6,527 nucleotides of DNA from Sedimentisphaerales bacterium (GCA_030640865.1 DAOWIP010000349.1:1-6527); one strand, 5' to 3'; shown: positions 1 through 5,642, numbered from the stretch's first letter. A program made the numbers and translations. Notes: a model not told the origin generated them from the letters alone.

Positions 1-145
1 ACCGTTCACACTTTTTACAGGTTGCTTTCTTTCGCCCTTTCAGGGCTTTGAGAGTTGTTGTTACAACTCTTCCGGGGGCTTACGCCCCCGGCTATGCGCT
101 CTTTCGGCCCTTCGGGCCTAATAAAGAAAAGAACCCGTGAACGGT
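1..145 (-). repeat. Four-hairpin structured element closed by a 9-bp inverted repeat
   Basis: This is the non-coding stretch downstream of the last gene. The ends ACCGTTCAC (1-9) and GTGAACGGT (137-145) are perfect inverted repeats. A second inner stem pairs 20-32 with 123-135, with one bulge on each side. Inside lie four consecutive perfect hairpins: 34-46 (5-bp stem), 51-70 (8 bp), 72-91 (8 bp, CCGGGGGC/GCCCCCGG) and 106-118 (5 bp). Read on the minus strand, the same strand as the operon, the loops are GAA, GTAA (a GNRA tetraloop), AACA and GAA, which suggests folding as operon-sense RNA. No T-run follows, so it is not a standard intrinsic terminator. It may be a REP-like or non-autonomous mobile repeat, or a structured 3' end that stabilises the mRNA. 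The left arm touches the window edge, so the element could extend further. Confidence 0.6.
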
Positions 146-148
146 TAC

Positions 149-163
149 AAATAAACGTTATTT
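149..163. repeat. Short AT-only inverted repeat after the last gene
   Basis: AAATAA (149-154) and TTATTT (158-163) form a 6-bp AT-only stem with a 3-nt loop immediately after the stop codon of the MBL-fold gene. It is too weak to act alone as a terminator. It may be chance in AT-rich DNA or a spacer before the four-hairpin element. Confidence 0.25.
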
Positions 164-997
164 TTAAAACTCGATTTGAACACCCGTGGAACACTCGAAA
201 AAACCATCGGGAAAGGCCCGTGATATTTTTCGAACAGCTTCCCGCCCCGTACAATGACACGGCCCGATACGGGCGACCTTAAAGCTGCGCAGGGTATCGA
301 TAGTCTTTGTTATTCTTTCCTCCGAAGCGTTTCCCAGGTGCATACCACCCATAAGAGCGTAAAATTCATTAGCCCCGCTCAATTCGGATATGTATCGCAG
401 AGTATTGACAACCCCCGCGTGAGCGCAACCCAGTACCACAACTATTCCTCTGGCTGATTCAAAAAATAACGCCTGGTCGTCAACCAGCGGATCAGGCTCT
501 TTCCCCTCGGCATCGCGAAAGAACGGCCCACTCACCTGCTCGAAATCGGTTACTCGTTTCACCGGACCAGTAACTGTCATCCCCGGTAAAATCTCCGTCG
601 GCCTGTCGGTCTGAATGACACTGCCGCTTTCGCGCCGGCGAACCATTTGCACCGTTTGGGCCGGCATACCAATATTATGACCGAAACCGGGACCGGAACA
701 ACTATACTTCGGTTTCAGAGCCTCCGGATGCAGATAAACTTTCGCCGCCGGTGCCATCTCCAGGATATTATGCAACCCTCCAGTATGATCATAATGGCCA
801 TGACTGAGAACAACCGCTTCTGTGTCTTTCAGATCGATCCCCAGAACGCTGGCGTTATCAAGCAGGATGTCGCTTTGTCCCGTATCGAACAGAATTTTAT
901 GTTTTTCGTCTTCTATCCAAAACGACAGCCCGTGCTCACTCATCAGCGTTCGCTCGCCGGCGGAGTTCTCCACTAACACGGTTATTTTAGTGGTCAC
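164..997 (-). CDS. MBL-fold metallo-hydrolase, COG1237 type
   Basis: This is a 277-residue metallo-beta-lactamase-fold protein. The metal-binding signature HGHYDH is at residues 66-71, with further candidate ligands H193 (GCAHAG), H220 (GGMHLG) and H248 (GPCHCTG). The GCAHAG motif and the C-terminal H in a PCHCTG context fit the family often named after 7,8-dihydropterin-6-yl-methyl-4-(ribofuranosyl)aminobenzene 5'-phosphate synthase; that name is a family label and no pterin role is shown here. No signal peptide is visible, so the protein is probably cytoplasmic. The open frame extends upstream to 1045, but that would overlap the preceding NifX gene by 59 nt. A GTG at 997 gives an 11-nt overlap and has GGAG 9 nt upstream, so I prefer it. 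Such proteins recur beside NifX and Fe-S ATPase genes in anaerobes. The substrate is unknown. Confidence 0.88.
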   Translation of the reverse strand: MTTKITVLVENSAGERTLMSEHGLSFWIEDEKHKILFDTGQSDILLDNASVLGIDLKDTEAVVLSHGHYDHTGGLHNILEMAPAAKVYLHPEALKPKYSCSGPGFGHNIGMPAQTVQMVRRRESGSVIQTDRPTEILPGMTVTGPVKRVTDFEQVSGPFFRDAEGKEPDPLVDDQALFFESARGIVVVLGCAHAGVVNTLRYISELSGANEFYALMGGMHLGNASEERITKTIDTLRSFKVARIGPCHCTGREAVRKISRAFPDGFFECSTGVQIEF

Positions 998-1325
998 AAA
1001 TATTTTCTCCGGCTTCCAGCGTACCTTCGACGTAAGCCCTGGCAAGTTCCTCGCAACTTACAGCCGGAGCGCCGATAACAACCGCAATCCCGTTTTGGGT
1101 AAAGAGTTGCTGAGCACGCATCCCCATACCACCGGCGATGATTACTTCCGCGCCTTGTTCGTGCAGCCATTGCGGCAACACACCCGGTTGATGAGCGGGC
1201 GGCTTGTGTTTCTCTATTTTTGTAATTTCTTTTGTTTCCTGATCCACATCCACCAGCGCGAATTCCTCGCAGTGGCCAAAATGCAGACTAAGATTACCCT
1301 CAGCTAAAGGAATAGCTATTTTCAT
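987..1325 (-). CDS. NifX/NifB-type (dinitrogenase Fe-Mo cofactor family) metallocluster-binding protein
   Basis: This 112-residue single-domain protein starts with the typical MKIAIPLAEG strand. It continues with LHFGHC (residues 14-19), a His/Pro stretch HKPPAHQPGVLPQW (40-53) and GGMGMRA (65-71), and ends at the family's usual length. The family (PF02579) includes NifX, NifY, the NifB C-terminal domain and the Desulfovibrio orange protein ORP (DVU2108), which binds a Mo-Cu sulfide cluster. Nothing else in the window belongs to nitrogenase, so an ORP-like role in holding a metal-sulfur cluster is the better inference. Two cysteines (C91, C110) and several histidines are possible ligands. The ATG has GGAG 8 nt upstream. 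The gene follows Fe-S ATPase 2 after 36 nt and overlaps the MBL gene, consistent with the pair of ATPase and cluster carrier acting together. Confidence 0.88.
   Translation of the reverse strand: MKIAIPLAEGNLSLHFGHCEEFALVDVDQETKEITKIEKHKPPAHQPGVLPQWLHEQGAEVIIAGGMGMRAQQLFTQNGIAVVIGAPAVSCEELARAYVEGTLEAGENICDH
1007..1010 (-). promoter_or_regulatory. Ribosome binding site deciding the MBL start
   Basis: GGAG on the minus strand lies 9 nt before the GTG at 997 and inside the end of the upstream NifX gene. It supports GTG initiation rather than the longer reading frame from 1045. Confidence 0.5.
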
Positions 1326-1343
1326 AAATCTATCTCCAAAATC

Positions 1344-1360
1344 GTAATTACTGTAATCAC
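1344..1360. promoter_or_regulatory. 17-nt near-palindrome between ATPase 2 and NifX genes
   Basis: GTAATTAC, one spacer base T, then GTAATCAC: the two half-sites match in 7 of 8 positions. It sits in the 36-nt gap upstream of the NifX gene, on the far side of the ribosome binding site. The compact dyad with a 1-nt spacer resembles an operator for a dimeric repressor. A weak -35-like TTGAAT (minus strand, 1368-1373) lies 17 nt from TAATTA inside the dyad, so an internal regulated promoter is possible but unproven. Confidence 0.35.
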
Positions 1361-1361
1361 A

Positions 1362-2255
1362 TTAACTATTCAACGCCTGAAAAACGTTCTCCCAGAGCTT
1401 TCTTATATCGTCTGCCACGCCGTTATCGGTGTATTCCACTACGGACAGCTTGTTAATCTGCGATTGAGTGAACGCGTTATCATAACGCACATTGCCCGCC
1501 ATTGCCACACCTTCCTGCCGGACCTGATCCTCAATTTTGCCCGCCATCTTGGCGTTCAGGTCCCACTTGTTTATACAGACCATCGTTTTAATACCGAAAT
1601 GTCGTGTCAGTTCCACCACCCTCTGCAAATCATGTTGGCCGCTTTGTGTCGGTTCGGTAACCACCAGTACCATGTCCGCACCCGTGATCGAGGCAATTAC
1701 CGGACAGCCGATCCCCGGCGAACCGTCGATAATCACCATTTCCAGCCCCTGCTCCTCGGCGATTTTCCGGGCCTCGTTACGGACCAGGCTTACCAGTTTG
1801 CCGGAGTTTTCTTCCGCTATGCCCAGCCGTGCGTGCACCATCGGCCCGCACCGCGTTTGCGACCTGAACCATTGACCATTAATTGCCGGTTCGAATGCGA
1901 TAGCGTTCACAGAACAGGCCCTGACACAAACTCCGCAACCTTCGCATGAAACAGGATCAATACGATAATCGACGTTTTCCGCCTCGTTCTGGTCCGGAGT
2001 ACGCTTAACAGCCTCAAAACGGCAGACCTCATAACACCTGCCGCAGCGATTACATTTTTCCGTAATAATTTTTGCCTGTTTCCCGCCGCTGAAATCTTCG
2101 GTGTACTCAATATCAGGTTCCAGCACCAAATGAAGGTCTGCTGCGTCCACGTCGCAATCGGCTAATACTTTATTCTTCGCCAACGCCGCGAACGAAGCGA
2201 CAATACTGGTTTTTCCCGTTCCACCCTTGCCGCTTATTACGACCAACTCTTTCAT
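1362..2255 (-). CDS. MinD/Mrp-type P-loop ATPase with two inserted [4Fe-4S] motifs (ATPase 2)
   Basis: This is a 297-residue cytoplasmic ATPase. A deviant Walker A, SGKGGTGKTS at residues 8-17, has the signature lysine K10 and catalytic K15. It is followed by DCD (33-35), Walker B-like IIDGSPGIGCP (175-185) and NKWD (229-232). A bacterial ferredoxin module is inserted between the first and second ATPase halves: CX2CX2CX3C at C68/71/74/78 and again at C104/107/110/114. Unusually, neither fourth cysteine is followed by the proline common in ferredoxins. The segment GPMVHARLGIAEENSGKL (137-154) is characteristic of this ferredoxin-ATPase subfamily, whose members include the Desulfovibrio ORP-complex ATPases. 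GTG at 2258 and ATG at 2255 are both possible; the AAGGGA ribosome binding site 7 nt away favours ATG. The start overlaps the methyltransferase stop (TGATG), so coupling is likely. Inferred role: ATP-driven assembly or transfer of a metal cluster. Confidence 0.92.
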   Translation of the reverse strand: MKELVVISGKGGTGKTSIVASFAALAKNKVLADCDVDAADLHLVLEPDIEYTEDFSGGKQAKIITEKCNRCGRCYEVCRFEAVKRTPDQNEAENVDYRIDPVSCEGCGVCVRACSVNAIAFEPAINGQWFRSQTRCGPMVHARLGIAEENSGKLVSLVRNEARKIAEEQGLEMVIIDGSPGIGCPVIASITGADMVLVVTEPTQSGQHDLQRVVELTRHFGIKTMVCINKWDLNAKMAGKIEDQVRQEGVAMAGNVRYDNAFTQSQINKLSVVEYTDNGVADDIRKLWENVFQALNS

Positions 2256-2845
2256 CACAATTTCCCTTTTATAATGTAAAGGCTCGCCAGATCAGAATCC
2301 TGGCTTTGGAATATTTCCGTTCCTTTGATTCCTAAAAAGTATTCGGTCTTAATGGAAAAATACTTCGCAACTACGTCCTCTATCTCCATTAAATTCGTAT
2401 GTTTAATCTTTTTTATATAAGAGTCCGTATCTTTGTTTTTCTCCCTGAAAAACTCAGAATCCGGATTTAGCAACATAATCAGGATTTTACCGCCCGACCT
2501 GAGAACTCGATTGGTCTGTTTAACGGCTTCTTTATATCTTTCAATAAACTGTATAGAAGCTACATAAATAACCGCATCAAAACTACAATCCGCAAAGCCC
2601 ATCTTTTCTGCTTGGCCTACAACCGTTCTTATACTGCTCGGTGCCTGACCTAACGCCTCTTTGGAAACATCCAGACCGGTAACGCTAAAACCGTGCTCAG
2701 CCAGCCCCGTCTCTATAATCGCAGGACCGCAGCCAACGCTTAGAACGTCTTTAGCTCCTTTCAACTGACGCAAAATATAATCCAACTCCGCTTTGAAGAC
2801 CTTCTTCCAAAATTCCGATTTACATGATTGTAAATATTTCTCCAT
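2255..2845 (-). CDS. Class I SAM-dependent methyltransferase
   Basis: This is a 196-residue Rossmann-fold methyltransferase. Motif I, DVLSVGCGPA (residues 33-42), binds S-adenosylmethionine. The acidic residue after strand 2 is D59 in LDVS, SFDAVIYVAS (88-97) is the motif IV region, and LRSGGKILIMLLNP (115-128) is the post-motif turn. The substrate cannot be read from the sequence. The frame is open to 2905, but that start lies inside the J-protein gene. The ATG at 2845 has AGGA 9 nt upstream, leaves a 17-nt gap after the J-protein stop, and gives a natural N-terminus, so I chose it. The stop overlaps the ATG of ATPase 2. Part of the gene is AT-rich: hand counts of the 60-nt rows at 2341, 2401 and 2521 give 21, 17 and 18 G+C, although other rows reach 47-53%. 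It could also be a small-molecule methyltransferase unrelated to metal clusters. Confidence 0.85.
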   Translation of the reverse strand: MEKYLQSCKSEFWKKVFKAELDYILRQLKGAKDVLSVGCGPAIIETGLAEHGFSVTGLDVSKEALGQAPSSIRTVVGQAEKMGFADCSFDAVIYVASIQFIERYKEAVKQTNRVLRSGGKILIMLLNPDSEFFREKNKDTDSYIKKIKHTNLMEIEDVVAKYFSIKTEYFLGIKGTEIFQSQDSDLASLYIIKGKL

Positions 2846-2854
2846 ACCAGCAAA

Positions 2855-2858
2855 TCCT
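2855..2858 (-). promoter_or_regulatory. Ribosome binding site deciding the methyltransferase start
   Basis: AGGA on the minus strand lies in the 17-nt gap after the J-protein stop and 9 nt before the ATG at 2845. It favours the 196-residue product over a longer one overlapping the J-protein gene. Confidence 0.45.
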
Positions 2859-2862
2859 GTAT

Positions 2863-3213
2863 TCAGCCGAAGAATTTTTCTCGCCACCACAAAAAGTGTC
2901 CCCATGGGTTATCAAGTCTGTATTTGTCGTCGTCTGGAACACCCGGCCAGGAATTGATTTCTTCCAAAAGTGCCGGACAGGGTTTATTCTCGGCTAATAA
3001 TTCATACGCGCATTTAACAATCGCGAATTTTCTACTCGCGTCGGGATTGTTCGGATTCTTGTCAGGGTGCAAGCTCATGGCTTTTTGTCGGTAGGCCTTC
3101 TTGATTTCTTCCTGACCTGCTGTTTCTTCTATGCCAAGAACCTTACATGCAATACGCCGAGCCTCCAGATCGCGGTCTATCCTTTCCGCAAATTCCCAGT
3201 CATCTCTTTTCAT
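2863..3213 (-). CDS. Small J-domain (DnaJ-like) co-chaperone, class C
   Basis: This 116-residue protein has one J domain at about residues 22-78: helix II EEIKKAYRQKAMSL, the essential HPD tripeptide (49-51) followed by KNPNN, and helix III RKFAIVKCAYELL. The HPD motif stimulates the ATPase of an Hsp70 such as DnaK. There is no Gly/Phe region or zinc-finger module, so this is a specialised class C J protein. Such proteins usually deliver Hsp70 to one client, as HscB does for the Fe-S scaffold IscU. This protein lacks a recognisable HscB C-terminal domain. The tail, with WPGVPDDDKYRLDNPWG (89-105) and an aromatic end, is probably the client-binding part. The ATG follows the ATPase 1 stop by 3 nt and has only a weak ribosome binding site, so coupled translation is likely. 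A link to cluster assembly is inferred from position only. Confidence 0.88.
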   Translation of the reverse strand: MKRDDWEFAERIDRDLEARRIACKVLGIEETAGQEEIKKAYRQKAMSLHPDKNPNNPDASRKFAIVKCAYELLAENKPCPALLEEINSWPGVPDDDKYRLDNPWGHFLWWREKFFG

Positions 3214-3216
3214 TTT

Positions 3217-4065
3217 TCAGTCTTTCAACCTTCGGGAAACGCTTTCATATAAACCTGTAAAATCTTTTTTGTATTCCGGCAGCACATCAACAATCATATT
3301 ACCAACCGAATATGCCTCAGCGATTCGGCGGTCGTCCGGGATTTCCAAAATCACATCAATTTCCTCCGCCTGACAGTATTGCCCGACTGCATCGTCGCCA
3401 CTGTCGCAGCGGTTGATAGCTACAGCGAAGGGGATTTTCAGTACCCGCACCATTTCAACGGCAAGTTTCAGATCGTTCAATCCGAACGGTGTAGGTTCCG
3501 TTACCAGTATTATGTAATCGGTATCCTTAACTGCCTCAATTACCGGACACGAGGTACCCGGCGGGGCATCGATAATGGTAACTTCGTTTTCAAGGGCTGC
3601 CTGCCTGACCGCGCCGATTAACGGCGGAGCCATTACCTCACCAATCCGCAGCCTGCCCTGCGCAAAACGAAACCCCTTGGCGCTGCCGATCTCAACAACT
3701 CCTATTTCTCTGCCATCTTCTGTAATGGCGTTTTCCGGACAGAACAACACACAGCCGCCGCAGCTATGACACAACTCCGGAAAGACCAGCACCTTGCCTT
3801 TCAGGCATACAATCGCACTATACTGGCAGACTTCGCCGCAGATACCACAACCGGTACATTTGTTTTCATCTACTTTCGGCACCGGCACAGTAACTTTTTC
3901 GCTGCTTTCAATCTCCGGCTTGACGAATATATGACAGTTCGGCTCTTCCACATCGCAGTCCAGCAACTCTACCGCCCTACCGTCATTTGACAGAACCGCA
4001 GCCAGATTGGTTGCGATTGTTGTTTTGCCCGTACCGCCTTTTCCACTGGCAATCGCTATCTTCAT
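3217..4065 (-). CDS. MinD/Mrp-type P-loop ATPase with two inserted [4Fe-4S] motifs (ATPase 1)
   Basis: This is a 282-residue cytoplasmic ATPase and a paralog of the gene at 1362-2255. Deviant Walker A SGKGGTGKTT spans residues 7-16 (signature K9, catalytic K14); DCD is at 36-38, Walker B-like IIDAPPGTSCP at 164-174, and a membrane- or partner-facing C-terminal half follows. The inserted ferredoxin module has CX2CX2CX3C at C70/73/76/80 and C99/102/105/109; the second is followed by proline as in classical ferredoxins. The layout (ATPase half, ferredoxin, ATPase half) matches the ParA/MinD-like partners of the orange protein in Desulfovibrio. In related Nbp35/Mrp proteins the ATPase transfers Fe-S clusters, which is the likely general role here. 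The ATG is preceded by GGGAG about 11 nt upstream. It follows the unrecognised 70-residue gene by 27 nt, and its stop is 3 nt before the J-protein start. Confidence 0.92.
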   Translation of the reverse strand: MKIAIASGKGGTGKTTIATNLAAVLSNDGRAVELLDCDVEEPNCHIFVKPEIESSEKVTVPVPKVDENKCTGCGICGEVCQYSAIVCLKGKVLVFPELCHSCGGCVLFCPENAITEDGREIGVVEIGSAKGFRFAQGRLRIGEVMAPPLIGAVRQAALENEVTIIDAPPGTSCPVIEAVKDTDYIILVTEPTPFGLNDLKLAVEMVRVLKIPFAVAINRCDSGDDAVGQYCQAEEIDVILEIPDDRRIAEAYSVGNMIVDVLPEYKKDFTGLYESVSRRLKD

Positions 4066-4092
4066 ATCAGCTATAACTCCCTGCTCGTATTA

Positions 4093-4305
4093 TTACTTAT
4101 ACGCATCCCAATTGAAACTATTTATTTTAATCCAACCTTCCGCAGGCAATGAATCAAAACATACCGGCGTCGGATTTTCCCATTCGCCCCCGTCGGGGAT
4201 TTCCCAGCGAGTATAGCGATTCAAAGGCGAAGCCGTCTTGTCCATCCGGAAACCGTCCGGGTGATAAGCGACCTGGACCTCCGTTGCCCTGAATTCCTGT
4301 TTCAT
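4093..4305 (-). CDS. Unrecognised 70-residue protein
   Basis: I do not recognise this family. The product is small, soluble and aromatic: four tryptophans (W34, W42, W58, W66), four tyrosines, one cysteine (C49), and motifs YHPDGFRM (14-21) and WEIPDGGEWENPTP (34-47). There is no signal peptide, membrane segment or metal-binding cysteine pair. It is likely real because it fills the space between two clear operon genes, has a good ribosome binding site (AAAGGA, 7 nt before ATG) and uses codons like its neighbours. A TTG two codons earlier (4311) is also open, but the spacing favours the ATG. The gene begins 27 nt after the split-barrel gene and ends 27 nt before ATPase 1. A role as an accessory subunit of the cluster machinery is a guess from position. 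Confidence 0.7.
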   Translation of the reverse strand: MKQEFRATEVQVAYHPDGFRMDKTASPLNRYTRWEIPDGGEWENPTPVCFDSLPAEGWIKINSFNWDAYK

Positions 4306-4312
4306 CAACAAT

Positions 4313-4318
4313 TCCTTT
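4313..4318 (-). promoter_or_regulatory. Ribosome binding site of the 70-residue gene
   Basis: AAAGGA on the minus strand is 7 nt from the ATG at 4305. It supports this small gene being translated and picks the ATG over the upstream TTG at 4311. Confidence 0.5.
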
Positions 4319-4332
4319 ATTGAGATGCTATA

Positions 4333-4707
4333 CTAAGCCAGTTGATCGGCCCCGTTATATACCTGTTCAACATGAAGTACAACAGCCGCGACTCTTGGGA
4401 GCCTGTCGGGAACCCATTCTTGTACCTCGTCGAACATCGGACCGGTTGTCAGCCACTCGGTCGATCCCTTTATTTGAAAAGAGCCTTTTTCCTCATCACG
4501 GACAACGAAAGCAAGTTTTTGGGTGTTCTGAATATTTTTACGTGTCTTGCTGAAACGATTATCCGCGATCAGCACTGTTTCATCGTCAATTACTTTCAGG
4601 AATTTAATATAAACAAGATTGGGCGTTCCATCCTGACCACATGTCGCAATAGGAAACACATCATGCCTGTCTATCGCGTCCTTAACCATCTTCGGCAATT
4701 TAGCCAT
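4333..4707 (-). CDS. Pyridoxamine 5'-phosphate oxidase-family FMN-binding split-barrel protein
   Basis: This 124-residue protein has the split-barrel flavin fold. Strands FPIATCGQDGTPNLVYIKF (residues 18-36) and LKVIDDETVLIADN (37-50) are followed by the typical helix SKTRKNIQNTQKLAFVV (53-69), then FQIKGSTEWLTTGPMFDEV (77-95) and a closing strand AAVVLHVEQVYN (107-118). Length and order match the small FMN-binding protein of Desulfovibrio vulgaris (about 122 residues) more than true PdxH, which is roughly twice as long. FMN binding is expected at the dimer interface; a role in pyridoxal phosphate synthesis is not expected. It probably acts as a redox partner or flavin reductase. The ATG has CGGAG 9 nt upstream, and the gene lies 42 nt after the NifX-ferredoxin fusion, a natural electron donor or acceptor. 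Confidence 0.85.
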   Translation of the reverse strand: MAKLPKMVKDAIDRHDVFPIATCGQDGTPNLVYIKFLKVIDDETVLIADNRFSKTRKNIQNTQKLAFVVRDEEKGSFQIKGSTEWLTTGPMFDEVQEWVPDRLPRVAAVVLHVEQVYNGADQLA

Positions 4708-4749
4708 ATACGTTATCTCCGTTATTTTGAGTATTGATACCTACTTGTA

Positions 4750-5637
4750 TTATGCCTTCTTTAATGATAAGGCACCCTGGGGGCACTCGGCAACACATTG
4801 GCCGCAACCGGTACATTTTTCTCGACTAATCCTGGCAATAGTATCCACTGAAATCGCATTGCTTGGACAAACTTGTTGACAGATACCGCAACCAGTGCAT
4901 TTCTCTGCTTCCACCACCGCAATCAAAGTGGAAGACGCGCCGCTATGTTCTACATCGTTAATTCGCGCATTGATCGCCTGAAGTTGGGCCGCCATATCCT
5001 GTGCCTGTTCCCTGAGCATTTGTAATTCCTGTTCACGGCCGAGAGAACCGCTTGTTTGTGGTGGCATCGGCCCTGACGGTATGGAAGGTCCTGACGGCGG
5101 GGTCGCTGTCGCACCACCACCCATTCCCATACCCCGGCCCATTCCACGACCGCCGCCCATTCCCATACCTCGGCCCATTCCTTGACCGCCACCCATACCT
5201 GTTCCACCACCACCTCTGCCCATTGGCATTGGCGATGCGGCCGAGGTATTTGCTGTGCCGGATTGATCTGCTGCTGACATACCAAAATGACTGGCAACAT
5301 TAGGAGCGGCGGCTCCTGAAAAGGCTCCCTGCTTTAACTGCTCCACTGCTTGTCGTACCGTACCGCTTACTCCCACGATTATCTGAATTTGAGCCGCACC
5401 GAGGGTTTGAAAGGCATTAGGGCCACAGTTGCCGGTCAGTACCGTTTGCACGCCGCTGTTCGCCAGAAGTTGTGCCGATTGAATACCGGCGCCACCGCCC
5501 AATGCAACATTGGGATTCTCCAGGGCCTCAAACTCAAGCGTTTCCGTCTCTATAATCAAAAAATAAGGACATCGGCCAAATCGAGGCTCAACCTGACTGT
5601 CAAGGTCGGGACCCCTGGATGTAACTGCTATTTTCAT
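4750..5637 (-). CDS. NifX-type domain fused to Gly/Met repeats, coiled coil and 2x[4Fe-4S] ferredoxin
   Basis: This is a 295-residue multidomain protein. Residues 1 to about 105 form a NifX/NifB-type domain (MKIAVTSRGPDLDSQVEPRFG start, ENPNVALGGGAGIQSAQLL, GNCGPNAFQTLGAAQI). Residues 138-176 are almost only Gly, Met and Arg and hold two 12-residue repeats (151-162, 163-174). A Pro/Ser hinge (178-197) leads to a coiled coil (201-230), then two ferredoxin motifs CX2CX2CX3CP at C247/250/253/257 and C275/278/281/285. Inferred role: one chain that holds a metal-sulfur cluster and passes electrons. The frame opens with GTG at 5646 and ATGs at 5640 and 5637. The AGGTGA site 5 nt before 5637 and the family consensus MKIAV favour 5637. 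It is preceded by the only long gap in the cluster, so transcription may restart here. The coiled coil resembles that of the DUF5320-like protein encoded upstream. Confidence 0.88.
   Translation of the reverse strand: MKIAVTSRGPDLDSQVEPRFGRCPYFLIIETETLEFEALENPNVALGGGAGIQSAQLLANSGVQTVLTGNCGPNAFQTLGAAQIQIIVGVSGTVRQAVEQLKQGAFSGAAAPNVASHFGMSAADQSGTANTSAASPMPMGRGGGGTGMGGGQGMGRGMGMGGGRGMGRGMGMGGGATATPPSGPSIPSGPMPPQTSGSLGREQELQMLREQAQDMAAQLQAINARINDVEHSGASSTLIAVVEAEKCTGCGICQQVCPSNAISVDTIARISREKCTGCGQCVAECPQGALSLKKA
5116..5187 (-). repeat. Two 36-bp direct repeats encoding 12-residue Gly/Met units
   Basis: Within the NifX-ferredoxin fusion, two adjacent 36-bp units differ at only four positions (compared as 5120-5155 and 5156-5191) and encode GQGMGRGMGMGG and GRGMGRGMGMGG. 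A shorter third copy of the motif follows on the upstream side. The near-identity points to recent slippage or unit duplication, so linker length probably varies between strains. Confidence 0.8.
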
Positions 5638-5642
5638 CATAA

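Noticed and set aside
1..145. tRNA-like cloverleaf or intrinsic terminator
   Set aside because: The four hairpins have no T-loop or anticodon pattern and no CCA end, and no T-run follows any stem on either strand, so neither a tRNA nor a standard terminator is supported.
254..1307. Plus-strand open frames opposite the MBL and NifX genes
   Set aside because: They have no recognisable domain, overlap genes with clear family motifs on the minus strand, and behave as shadows of those coding regions.
1464..1949. Plus-strand open frame of 161 codons opposite ATPase 2
   Set aside because: It lies entirely antisense to a strongly conserved Fe-S ATPase, is His/Arg/Pro-rich and has no family signature.
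2846..2905. Extended N-terminus of the methyltransferase starting at 2905
   Set aside because: It would overlap the J-protein gene by more than 40 nt, has no ribosome binding site I can see, and a well-placed ATG with AGGA exists at 2845.
5116..5191. CRISPR-like array
   Set aside because: The repeats are directly adjacent without unique spacers and encode in-frame Gly/Met units inside a protein.
4950..5303. Repetitive open frames in other frames across the Gly/Met linker
   Set aside because: They are frame shadows of the GC-rich repeat: the apparent low-complexity peptides come from the 36-bp units in the wrong frame or strand.
987..5637. Nitrogenase cofactor biosynthesis genes (nifX/nifB)
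   Set aside because: There are no nitrogenase structural genes, no radical-SAM NifB domain and no nifE/nifN here; the NifX-type domain alone is shared with the ORP family, so nif symbols would mislead.
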